DNA of 64,000 nucleotides from Loktanella atrilutea (GTDB lineage: Bacteria > Pseudomonadota > Alphaproteobacteria > Rhodobacterales > Rhodobacteraceae), in the NCBI RefSeq assembly GCF_900128995.1, contig NZ_FQUE01000010.1, forward strand, positions 1 through 64,000, read 5' to 3'. The position numbers and the translations under genes were made by a program. This document shows, piece after piece, positions 8,841-15,022 of the stretch; the first letter of the stretch is position 1, and every line of letters starts with the position of its first letter. The notes under the pieces were generated by a model. It was not told where the DNA came from and searched no databases. It worked only from the letters and a program-made list of their open reading frames with translations.

Positions 8841-9163
8841 GCTGCGTCCTTTGTCGCCTGCGCTGTCCTGCGGGCACAGGCGCACCACTGCGCGATGGCC
8901 TCGGCCAACGTATCACCGGCGGTGCTGATGCCGTACATGGTCAGCGTCCAGTCGAACGGTCCCCAGTCACTTGTGTCTGGTTCACCGAGACGACCATCGC
9001 AGTCGACTACGGCATTGCGGACCAGCTGCTCGACCTCGTTGGCAGGGGTGAGGGCGATAAGGCGCTCGAGATCATCACGCAGTACGGTCATCACCGTCTC
9101 GGCGCTGTAGCCCAGGCGCGCCATCAGGTCGGGCGACGGGCGGACAGGAAGAATCATCACCAT
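8837..9163 (-). CDS. 108-residue soluble protein, unknown
   Basis: The ATG at 9163 lies just inside the end of the upstream gene (7-base overlap), and the next gene starts with ATGA at its stop. Longer readings to 9388 are Arg/His-rich shadow of the upstream gene and were discarded. The protein is acidic and helical, with Trp-rich DTSDWGPFDWT in the middle and a Cys pair (WCACARR) near the end. I do not recognise it. It belongs to the early minus operon. Confidence 0.5.
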   Translation of the reverse strand: MVMILPVRPSPDLMARLGYSAETVMTVLRDDLERLIALTPANEVEQLVRNAVVDCDGRLGEPDTSDWGPFDWTLTMYGISTAGDTLAEAIAQWCACARRTAQATKDAA

Positions 9164-9381
9164 GTCGACACCTGCGGATCCACGGTGGCAGCAATGACGC
9201 TGATGGTGACCTGGGCAACGGTCAGGACCGAGACGGCAAGGATCATGCCGGCCCCGACGCCGACGAGCGGGGCCACCGCCACGTCCAGCAGCTTGCGGCG
9301 AGGCTTGCGGTGACGAATGTCTGTGATCGGGCCTGCAATCCGCAGGGTGCCATGATTGCGGGCGATGCGCTCGATCGTCAT
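9157..9381 (-). CDS. 74-residue membrane protein
   Basis: The ATG at 9381 overlaps the stop of the 66-residue gene (ATGA). A basic N-terminal third (HRKPRRKLLDV) is followed by one long hydrophobic stretch at about residues 34-66 (VAVAPLVGVGAGMILAVSV onward). By the positive-inside rule the N-terminus would face the cytoplasm. Unknown role within the early operon. Confidence 0.5.
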   Translation of the reverse strand: MTIERIARNHGTLRIAGPITDIRHRKPRRKLLDVAVAPLVGVGAGMILAVSVLTVAQVTISVIAATVDPQVSTW

Positions 9382-9578
9382 GCCGCACCGCCAGTCAGGA
9401 TCGAGAGGCCACGAGCGACGACCTGCATTTGATTGATGCGGGACTGGTTGATCTGCTGCCCGCGCGCGGACTTCAGGACAGCCCAGGCATGGGTGCGGGT
9501 ATGCGGGCGAGAGTTAGGGTCGAGCACGACGGCGCGCGCATCGCGTACCATCTGCGGCGTAGGAGGTGTGAAAGGCAT
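9378..9578 (-). CDS. 66-residue basic protein, first gene of early minus operon
   Basis: The ATG at 9578 has GGAG eight bases upstream. The product is basic and Gln/Asn-rich in the middle (KSARGQQINQSRINQMQ), with no cysteine and no hydrophobic segment. It is the promoter-proximal gene of the chain that runs to the integrase. The two strongest operator palindromes lie just upstream, so it should be among the first genes repressed in the lysogen. Family unknown. Confidence 0.5.
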   Translation of the reverse strand: MPFTPPTPQMVRDARAVVLDPNSRPHTRTHAWAVLKSARGQQINQSRINQMQVVARGLSILTGGAA

Positions 9579-9588
9579 GGTTCGGGCT

Positions 9589-9606
9589 CCATCAAGGGGT
9601 TGATGG
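9589..9606 (-). promoter_or_regulatory. Leader hairpin next to early-operon ribosome site
   Basis: Perfect inverted repeat CCATCAA-N4-TTGATGG. On the minus-strand mRNA its 3' arm runs straight into the GGAG ribosome site of the gene starting at 9578. Folding could therefore tune translation of the first early gene. The effect is inferred from position only. Confidence 0.4.
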
Positions 9607-9617
9607 AGATAATCGGT

Positions 9618-9636
9618 AGTCTGAATTATTCAGACT
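9618..9636. promoter_or_regulatory. Repressor operator 1
   Basis: AGTCTGAATTATTCAGACT is a 19-base palindrome with one central unpaired base. It shares the core TCTGA-N5-TCAGA with the sites at 9650 and 10187. It lies upstream of the early minus operon, where repressor binding would block its promoter. Confidence 0.7.
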
Positions 9637-9649
9637 GTCTAGACAATAA

Positions 9650-9664
9650 TCTGATAAAATCAGA
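9650..9664. promoter_or_regulatory. Repressor operator 2
   Basis: TCTGATAAAATCAGA, same TCTGA-N5-TCAGA pattern as operator 1. Its start is 30 bases from the operator 1 core, about three helical turns, which would let two dimers sit on the same face of the DNA. Confidence 0.65.
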
Positions 9665-9746
9665 AAACGGGGATCGGCCTAGTGGCGATAAACTGTTTGA
9701 CTGGTAAGATCAAAACAAGAACATTAACTGTATTGGAGGCAATTTT

Positions 9747-9899
9747 TTGGCATTGATTCGTGTAACACGTATCCTTCGGCGACTTGGCCTTAACGTGAAC
9801 TGGTTCGTAGATCGCCGGACGGCGAAAGCGAGGAAAGAGCCTCGAACAGTTTCGCCTGCACGCCTATGGGAAGGTGCTGAAAATCGCCATGAAGGATAA
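9747..9899 (+). CDS. Possible 50-residue protein antisense to repressor end
   Basis: TTG at 9747 has GGAGG seven bases upstream, and the frame stays open for 50 codons to TAA at 9897-9899. A TTGACT hexamer lies about 50 bases upstream. The product would be strongly basic (TRILRRLGLN, DRRTAKARKE). The gene overlaps the last 110 bases of the repressor gene on the other strand. The strong ribosome site argues for it; the length and overlap argue against. Confidence 0.3.
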   Translation: MALIRVTRILRRLGLNVNWFVDRRTAKARKEPRTVSPARLWEGAENRHEG

Positions 9900-10125
9900 A
9901 ATTGAAGTCTATGTTATGGTTTCTATATAGAAATCTAATCACATCGACGGATGGGCGGCCTGCCTTTTCTTGATAGGCATATGTCTTGTGATTTTTGCCC
10001 ATCGCCTCTGCAAGATCACGTTGACCTAAGCCGGTTGCAATGCGGGCGGCAGCAAGCCGACGAGATATCGCCTCGTCGCTGGTGTCGCGAAATCCTGTAA
10101 GCCGCTCTTTTTCTTCGATATCCAT
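9790..10125 (-). CDS. CI-like phage repressor (XRE helix-turn-helix)
   Basis: 111 residues. Residues 20-70 form an XRE helix-turn-helix: ISRRLAAARIATGLGQRDLA, then AMGKNHKTYAYQEKAGRPSVDV. No LexA-type autocleavage domain follows, so de-repression must use another route such as an antirepressor. The gene is divergent from the Cro-like gene across a 91-base operator region, the classic lysogeny switch layout. It would silence both the minus early operon (operators at 9618 and 9650) and the plus early genes (10187). Confidence 0.8.
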   Translation of the reverse strand: MDIEEKERLTGFRDTSDEAISRRLAAARIATGLGQRDLAEAMGKNHKTYAYQEKAGRPSVDVIRFLYRNHNIDFNFILHGDFQHLPIGVQAKLFEALSSLSPSGDLRTSSR

Positions 10126-10145
10126 GCCCTCTGATTACCTCACAT

Positions 10146-10160
10146 TCTGACTTATTTGGA
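10146..10160. promoter_or_regulatory. Degenerate operator half-site
   Basis: TCTGACTTATTTGGA keeps the left half TCTGA and parts of the right half of the operator consensus. It lies 41 bases from the better site at 10187, in the repressor/Cro spacer. Could be a weaker autoregulatory site. Confidence 0.35.
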
Positions 10161-10186
10161 AGGCTGGTGATTTTGGTGATTGATAA

Positions 10187-10201
10187 TCTGGATATTTCAG
10201 A
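10187..10201. promoter_or_regulatory. Repressor operator 3
   Basis: TCTGGATATTTCAGA differs from the TCTGA-N5-TCAGA consensus at one position. It lies 15 bases upstream of the Cro-like start, where it would overlap the rightward early promoter. Confidence 0.6.
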
Positions 10202-10216
10202 CTACGACCTGTCGTC

Positions 10217-10468
10217 ATGTATGACACAACTCGCTCCTTTATCGAAAGCCTCGGCGGCTACCGCGCCGTAGCGAAGCGTCTCCGCCTCGGCGAGACGACG
10301 GTCCATGGTCACATGCTTGCCGGAACCCTTCCGGCAAAATGGTACGCGGCATGTATCGCAATGGCTGGTGAGCGAGGCATAGAGCCGCCTCAGCGGCAGC
10401 TCTTCAGTTTCATGCCATTGCCTGCACTCACCACTGACAGCACCCCCACCCCCGAAAGGACCGGATGA
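10217..10468 (+). CDS. Cro-like / YdaS-type regulator
   Basis: 83 residues. The N-terminal 45 form a compact helix-turn-helix: SFIESLGGYRAVAKRLRLG, then ETTVHGHMLAGTLPAKWY, the spacing seen in YdaS/Cro-type phage regulators. The tail is Pro/Thr-rich. It is the first rightward gene after the operator region, directly opposite the repressor, as expected for the lytic switch protein. No strong ribosome site precedes the ATG, so it may be translated from a leaderless or weakly led message. Confidence 0.7.
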   Translation: MYDTTRSFIESLGGYRAVAKRLRLGETTVHGHMLAGTLPAKWYAACIAMAGERGIEPPQRQLFSFMPLPALTTDSTPTPERTG

Positions 10469-10472
10469 GGTC

Positions 10473-10724
10473 ATGACCGACACGTTTCTCAACCAGACCG
10501 CGGCGCAGTTCGACCCGGACGAACGAACCGAGTGGGTCAGAGTCCCGCTAGTACCCTTCGATCCCACGATTTCGCTGACGCACCGTCCGCTGGTGTTGCG
10601 GACATTTAGGCGTCTGAAACTTTCCCCGAGCCTCTCGGTCGATCTTCTACCTGTGGCGACGACAACTGCCCGTCCGGGGACAGCCATCCGCCTGCCAGAC
10701 CCGCCCGCTGGAGGTGCATCATGA
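10473..10724 (+). CDS. Possible 83-residue early protein
   Basis: The ATG at 10473 is preceded by GATGAGG, four bases after the Cro-like stop, which would make an operon. The product is Thr/Pro-rich with no recognisable fold. Its second half overlaps the minus-strand gene at 10606-10950, which has a better ribosome site, so one of the two may be a shadow. A short stretch CCCCCGAAAGGA-C/T-CGGATGA occurs both here (near 10446) and before the gene at 11041, pointing to a duplicated translation-start segment. Confidence 0.3.
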   Translation: MTDTFLNQTAAQFDPDERTEWVRVPLVPFDPTISLTHRPLVLRTFRRLKLSPSLSVDLLPVATTTARPGTAIRLPDPPAGGAS

Positions 10725-10950
10725 GGTTGATTGCCATCACGGGGTTCAGGTGGATGTCGGTCATCGGTGCCACACCCGTCGCCAGCCGCAACACGACACC
10801 GTGGGGCCACGAGCGCAAGGCAAAGCTGGTTGCCTCGACCGCCCTTCGCCCTTCTGCTGGCGTAGGTTCCGCCGGCTGGGTTTCGACCATCGTAGCTGAC
10901 CAAGCATCTGCTTCTTGCTGTGTGAAGGCTGGCCGCATCTTCGGTGCCAT
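10606..10950 (-). CDS. Unknown 114-residue protein, antisense to early region
   Basis: The ATG at 10950 has AAAGGAG about eight bases upstream, one of the best ribosome sites in the region. The central part (VVLRLATGVAPMTDIHLNP, then MAINLMMHLQRAG) alternates strands and helix in a way typical of real proteins and resembles small conserved alphaproteobacterial phage proteins, though I cannot name the family. It runs opposite to the rightward early genes, so it needs its own promoter and could be expressed in the lysogen. Confidence 0.5.
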   Translation of the reverse strand: MAPKMRPAFTQQEADAWSATMVETQPAEPTPAEGRRAVEATSFALRSWPHGVVLRLATGVAPMTDIHLNPVMAINLMMHLQRAGLAGGWLSPDGQLSSPQVEDRPRGSGKVSDA

Positions 10951-11040
10951 CTGTCGTCTCCTTTATCTCATGTCGGTAAATCTTCGTCCGATTCTGCACC
11001 GACTGACAATCGCCAACGACACCCCCGAAAGGATCGGATG

Positions 11041-11226
11041 ATGTTGCGCCCTCTTCGCTGGATGCTGTGCCGGCTGAATGCCGCGATTCGACAAGCCGAG
11101 AGCGAGGCCTATCAGGTCCGCAAGGTGACGGACGATCACATTCGCAAGCTGGCACGGATTGAGGCCAGCCGGCTGATCCATGACCGGCGCCGGCATGAAC
11201 GTGCGAAGGCAGCGCGTCATGACTGA
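11041..11226 (+). CDS. 61-residue basic helical protein
   Basis: GAAAGGA lies seven bases before the ATG at 11041 (another ATG directly precedes it). The product is very basic and helical (RLNAAIRQAESEAYQVRKVT, then RHERAKAARHD). It may bind nucleic acid. It follows the duplicated ribosome-site segment seen at 10446. Unknown family. Confidence 0.4.
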   Translation: MLRPLRWMLCRLNAAIRQAESEAYQVRKVTDDHIRKLARIEASRLIHDRRRHERAKAARHD

Positions 11227-11235
11227 CCGGTCGCA

Positions 11236-11466
11236 TCAGCCCCGCACCCTGATCTCGTCCGATAGATCCCAGAGCGCTTCGCTGAGCGCGGGGTCGATCT
11301 GTCCCACCCGGTCCGCCTGCTCGGCCAGATCCTGTGCGACCAGGATCGTCGCCCCCGGGCGCTGGTCCTCAATCACGCGCAGGATCGCCAGCATGGTCGC
11401 CTTCTGCGCGGCGGCTTCGGTCCGCAACTCCTCGATCAGGGTCGCTTCGTTCTCGTCATCGTCCAT
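11236..11466 (-). CDS. 76-residue acidic protein, antisense
   Basis: The ATG at 11466 has AAGGAG eight bases upstream, which decides the start against the longer reading to 12015 (a low-quality shadow). The product is acidic and helical (MDDDENEATLIEELRTEAAA, ending LWDLSDEIRVRG). It is the second minus-strand gene lodged among rightward early genes. Unknown; small acidic phage proteins are often inhibitors of DNA-binding host factors, but that is only a thought. Confidence 0.5.
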   Translation of the reverse strand: MDDDENEATLIEELRTEAAAQKATMLAILRVIEDQRPGATILVAQDLAEQADRVGQIDPALSEALWDLSDEIRVRG

Positions 11467-11562
11467 GGGCCTGCTCCTTCCGGTCCAGTGGGCGAGGTTT
11501 GCCTTGCACCTCCTCCCGCAGGGTGAATCGTCGCTGCGGCGCGGATGCCGGAGGATGCTCGC

Positions 11563-11922
11563 ATGAGCCGCCTTCGCATCGTGGCGGATGAGTCCGCGCC
11601 GCAGCACCAGGATAGGCCGAACCGCCGCCGCATGTCCCGGTCCGATGTTTCGGTGCGCCGTGTCGGCAATGTCCTGTACTTGCGCCAGAACGAGGCCAGC
11701 GATTTCAAGGTCTGGTTTGCCGGGGCATGGGCGGAATTCCTGCGGTCCCAGTTCGCGAATCCGGAAGAGGTCGCCAGCGCATTCACCGTGCGCAGCAGCA
11801 CTGCGTGGACCTGGTGGAACGGCGACAACAAAGCCTCCGGTGACATCGTCATGCGGATGGCCATGGAACACCCCGAGGTCGCGGACTGGTTTCGCGATCA
11901 ATGGGCAAGGCGGTGCGCATGA
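11563..11922 (+). CDS. Putative early regulator, 119 residues
   Basis: The ATG at 11563 has GGAGG eight bases upstream. The basic N-terminus (DRPNRRRMSRSDVSVRRVG) is followed by a helical C-terminal half with FTVRSSTAWTWWNGDNKASG, which looks like a divergent helix-turn-helix. The gene lies immediately before two hairpin terminators that separate it from the replication operon. That position is where lambda-like phages keep an antiterminator or activator. Function inferred from position only. Confidence 0.5.
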   Translation: MSRLRIVADESAPQHQDRPNRRRMSRSDVSVRRVGNVLYLRQNEASDFKVWFAGAWAEFLRSQFANPEEVASAFTVRSSTAWTWWNGDNKASGDIVMRMAMEHPEVADWFRDQWARRCA

Positions 11923-11993
11923 ATGCCTGCCATCAGTCGACGCGACCCGGGCCTGGGCTGCGTCTGTCGAGGGGCATCGTGCCCCCAACTTCC

Positions 11994-12024
11994 GGGTGCG
12001 GTGCTGCCGCCGCACCCGTTTTTT
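11994..12024 (+). terminator. Rho-independent terminator
   Basis: Perfect 8-bp stem GGGTGCGG / CCGCACCC with an 8-base loop, followed by G and six T. It would stop rightward transcription from the early regulator. Confidence 0.8.
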
Positions 12025-12135
12025 CCCAGATCAGAGACGTCGCGGCATCCATCAATCATCCGATGGTTCGGGGCCTGACCGGGGGGGCCAGGCTGCCGCA
12101 CGGACGTGCCCCCCACCTCCTCCCTGTTGAACTAA

Positions 12136-12167
12136 GGGACGGCCGTCATCGGCCGTCCCCGCTTTTT
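12136..12167 (+). terminator. Second rho-independent terminator
   Basis: 10-bp stem GGGACGGCCG / CGGCCGTCCC with loop TCAT, then CGC and five T. It lies 15 bases before the methylase start, so the replication operon must either start inside this gap or be reached by read-through. Confidence 0.75.
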
Positions 12168-12181
12168 CCGGGAGAACCCAC

Positions 12182-12823
12182 GTGACGCGCGCGGCGGACA
12201 TGCTCTCGCTGCGGCCCTTCGGCGGATTCGACTTCATCATGGCGGATCCGCCGTGGCGGTTCGAACTGCACAGCGAGGCGGGAGAGGGCAGGGCGCCGCA
12301 GGCGCATTACGATTGCATGGCCCTCGTCGACATCCAGGCGCTGCCCGTCGAGGGGATTGCCGCAAAGGATTGCCTGCTGTGGCTGTGGGCCATCAATCCG
12401 ATGTTGCCGCAGGCGCTCATCGTGCTCGACAGCTGGGGGTTTACCTTCAAGACCGCCGGCTCGTGGTGCAAACGGACGAAGCATGGGAAGGATGCCTTCG
12501 GTACCGGCTACGTGCTGCGGTCCAGCAACGAGCCCTTTCTGATCGCAACCCGCGGTGCGCCGAAAACTACCAAATCCACGCGATCGACGATTCCGACCTA
12601 TGACGACTGGTTTCATGCGGACGGCTGTTGGCCGGCCGGATCGATCACGATCGAGGGCCGGACCCGGGCGCACAGTCAAAAGCCAGAGGAATGTTTCGCC
12701 GCAGCGGAAGGGCTGATGCCCGTTGCCCGGCGTATCGAGCTGTTCTCGCGCACGAACCGACCGGGCTGGACCAGCTGGGGCGCAGAGGTCGGCAAGCTGA
12801 ACCCGACAGAGGAGGTCGCATGA
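12182..12823 (+). CDS. MT-A70-type adenine-N6 DNA methyltransferase
   Basis: 213 residues from GTG at 12182 with GGGAGAA upstream. Residues 17-28 read FDFIMADPPWRF; DPPW is the catalytic motif IV of MT-A70 enzymes. LLWLWAINP and TAGSWCKRTK follow as in phage members, and the C-terminal HSQKPEE matches the family's SAM-pocket motif. It should methylate adenine in DNA, for example to mask phage DNA from restriction. No partner endonuclease is present, so it is an orphan. Its stop overlaps the next start (ATGA). Confidence 0.85.
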   Translation: MTRAADMLSLRPFGGFDFIMADPPWRFELHSEAGEGRAPQAHYDCMALVDIQALPVEGIAAKDCLLWLWAINPMLPQALIVLDSWGFTFKTAGSWCKRTKHGKDAFGTGYVLRSSNEPFLIATRGAPKTTKSTRSTIPTYDDWFHADGCWPAGSITIEGRTRAHSQKPEECFAAAEGLMPVARRIELFSRTNRPGWTSWGAEVGKLNPTEEVA

Positions 12824-13659
12824 CTTATCGCGCAATCACCATCGGCGACCGGCCAGTTCTTGTCGCCAAACCCGGACCGATTCCCGAGCTTAGCTTTCTG
12901 TCGATCGACAAGCTGCTGATCGACGGCGACTACCAGCGACCGCTGAACCCGTCGAACTGGAAGGCCATCGAGCGCATCGCCGCCGCCTTCAACTGGGCCC
13001 ATTTCACGCCAATCATTGCAGCGCCGACTGATCAGGGACTGTTCAGCGTTATCGATGGTCAGCATCGGACGCACGCGGCGCTGATGATCGGGGCGGCAAC
13101 CGTTCCTGCAATGATCGTGACCCTCAGCGAGTCGCAGCAGGCCCGTGCCTTCAGTGCGATCAACGGTCAGATCACCGCAATCAGCGGATTTCACATCTAC
13201 CGCGCCGCGCTCGTGGCGATGGAACCTTGGGCACTGGCCTGCCGCGAAGTGGTTGCTCAGGGTGGTTGCGAGCTGATGGTCTATCAGCCGCACGGTGCGT
13301 CGAAAAAGCCGCGTCAGATCTACACGATTTCCCTGATCCGTCGGCACGTCGATGCCGGGCGCGGCGCGATGGTATCTGCGGCATTGCGGGCGATGCTCCA
13401 TTGCCCCTGCACCGACACGGTTGCGATCTGGGGCAATGCCTGGCTATCGCCATGGTTCGCCGTATTGCAGACCCGCCCGCGTTCGCTGCAGCGCGATCTG
13501 GCCGGATTTCTGCAACGTTACGACCCGGTCTGGATAGAGCGCTACGTGCGCGACCTGCACCGCGAACCTGAATTCGCGGGCATGTCACGTCAGGGCATGA
13601 TGCAGAGGATCATCGCCAAGCTGCTGGACAACTGGCTGAAGGATGGAGGTCAGTCATGA
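12820..13659 (+). CDS. ParB/DGQHR-domain protein
   Basis: 279 residues from the ATG at 12820, with GGAGG five bases upstream and ATGA overlap with the methylase. Residues 22-80 form a ParB-like N-domain ending in VIDGQHRTHAAL, the DGQHR signature (the ParB C-motif equivalent that holds nucleotide). The rest is helical and unknown. The prophage therefore has two ParB-superfamily proteins on opposite strands. Coupling to a methylase suggests a role in DNA processing or regulation and not in segregation. Confidence 0.7.
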   Translation: MTYRAITIGDRPVLVAKPGPIPELSFLSIDKLLIDGDYQRPLNPSNWKAIERIAAAFNWAHFTPIIAAPTDQGLFSVIDGQHRTHAALMIGAATVPAMIVTLSESQQARAFSAINGQITAISGFHIYRAALVAMEPWALACREVVAQGGCELMVYQPHGASKKPRQIYTISLIRRHVDAGRGAMVSAALRAMLHCPCTDTVAIWGNAWLSPWFAVLQTRPRSLQRDLAGFLQRYDPVWIERYVRDLHREPEFAGMSRQGMMQRIIAKLLDNWLKDGGQS

Positions 13660-14228
13660 GCGCTGAAGATCGCCTGCTCGCTGCCTTCCTTGGGCTGGCC
13701 ATCGTCGATCGGCCTGAACTCGCAGCGTTGCAATCCAATACCCCAGTCACGGTTCCGCTGGCTGCGCGTACCCCGCCTCCCCCAGAGCCGGAGCCGCAGG
13801 ATGAGCAGCCGCGGCCTGACGTGCGGGCAATGCTGGCCGATCTGCAGGCGGCAATGCCGGAACTGCCAGTTGGAGCGCCGGGCTGGGAAGCCACCCGGCC
13901 GGCCTGGCCGGACAGCTGGTTCAACAATCATGACCCGGGTGACGTCGTTGCCTGTCGCAGGCTTTGGGCAAGTGCACTGTTGGCCTGCATCCGCGACAGG
14001 ATCCACGAGATGACCGTGCATGAAGAGCGTCGGTTCGGCGCGGCACGCGTTGGAGCCGGCTGGATCGGGTCACGCGATTTCCACGAAATGTGCGCCCTGG
14101 CAGACGTCGATGGCGTCGCCGTTGCGGAGCGGCTGGCACGGATCGATGAGGATCCCGCGCTGCGTGATCGCATCCTGAAAGAGGGGGCGCACAAGTCCCA
14201 TTCTGCCGCTGGTAGTGTGCATGACTGA
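13656..14228 (+). CDS. Unknown early protein, 190 residues
   Basis: ATGA overlap with the DGQHR gene fixes the start, and the gene overlaps the following one by 8 bases. Residues 30-55 are Pro/Glu-rich (RTPPPPEPEPQDEQPRPD), a flexible linker between a short helical N-terminus and a helical C-terminal domain with Trp residues (WEATRPAWPDSWF). No known domain. Cotranscribed with the replication genes. Confidence 0.55.
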   Translation: MSAEDRLLAAFLGLAIVDRPELAALQSNTPVTVPLAARTPPPPEPEPQDEQPRPDVRAMLADLQAAMPELPVGAPGWEATRPAWPDSWFNNHDPGDVVACRRLWASALLACIRDRIHEMTVHEERRFGAARVGAGWIGSRDFHEMCALADVDGVAVAERLARIDEDPALRDRILKEGAHKSHSAAGSVHD

Positions 14229-14577
14229 CCGCATTGCCAGCAGCACGCCGTTCATCCCATCCGTGGCATTTGGCCTGAAGGCGGTGGCACTGGCCATGAA
14301 AGCCAAGACTGCCCGCTTGGTGAGCGGCGAAGCCGAGGCCTTGATCGAAGCGTGTCAGCAGCTCATGCCGGACGATCACGAAGCACTGGCAGCCGTGCAG
14401 GGTTTTGCTGCGGCGACTGCGCTCGACCAGCCCACCGCAGGGCGGGCACTGCATGACTTCATCATCACCCGCGGTGGTCAGATGGCCAATGTCGCGCGGA
14501 GGACCGACGAGGCGCTGCGGCAGCAGTCGCCAACACATTTCGACTGGCAGGCACGGAAGGACTGTGGCCATGGCTGA
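14221..14577 (+). CDS. Unknown early protein, 118 residues
   Basis: The ATG at 14221 lies 8 bases inside the previous gene. All-helical, Ala-rich product (ALAMKAKTARLVSGEAEALI) with no Cys or catalytic pattern. It overlaps the next gene's start by 8 bases. Member of the replication operon by spacing; function unknown. Confidence 0.5.
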   Translation: MTDRIASSTPFIPSVAFGLKAVALAMKAKTARLVSGEAEALIEACQQLMPDDHEALAAVQGFAAATALDQPTAGRALHDFIITRGGQMANVARRTDEALRQQSPTHFDWQARKDCGHG

Positions 14578-15022
14578 CGCGACTCCAATGCCCTCCCGGG
14601 CAACCCTCTACCCAATCGAGCGCGCGCTTGTGAATACGGCAGTCTCGATCGTCACATGCACATCGTACACGGCACGCGTGCTCTTGATCGGTCGGCTGGC
14701 GAAGATCATGCAGCAGGTCGCCGATGAGCCAACCGGGGACAAGATGAGTCCGGCCGAGGTCGCCGCGATTCAGCAGGCCAATGATATTCGTTTTGGGCCG
14801 CTGGCCCGTATCGAATCCGCAGCGGCCCGCCTCGTGCGCCTCTATCGGAAGGATGCCACCCGAACGCCAGCGGATCTGCAGCAGGCCATTGGCGAACTCA
14901 GGGCGGGTATCTCGCTGTATTTCATTGATCGATCTGACGCTGCTTGTGATGCGATCGGGATTCCTCTGAATGTGCCTGCGGTCGTTCCGGGTGCGGGGGA
15001 TGAGAGTGCCCAATGCGCATGA
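14570..15022 (+). CDS. Unknown early protein, 150 residues
   Basis: The ATG at 14570 overlaps the preceding gene, and the stop overlaps the primase start by 10 bases, so both ends are set by coupling. Mixed helical protein with ADLQQAIGELRAGISLYFID near the C-terminus. No recognised domain. Probably an accessory factor of the adjacent primase, judged from the overlap only. Confidence 0.5.
   Translation: MADATPMPSRATLYPIERALVNTAVSIVTCTSYTARVLLIGRLAKIMQQVADEPTGDKMSPAEVAAIQQANDIRFGPLARIESAAARLVRLYRKDATRTPADLQQAIGELRAGISLYFIDRSDAACDAIGIPLNVPAVVPGAGDESAQCA

Noticed and set aside
10721-11041. 106-residue plus-strand open frame with ATGA overlap
   Set aside because: Antisense to the 10606-10950 gene, which has a far better ribosome site and protein-like pattern.
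10202-11236. 344-residue minus-strand open frame
   Set aside because: Covers the operator, Cro-like gene and small early genes; product is low-complexity with no fold signs.
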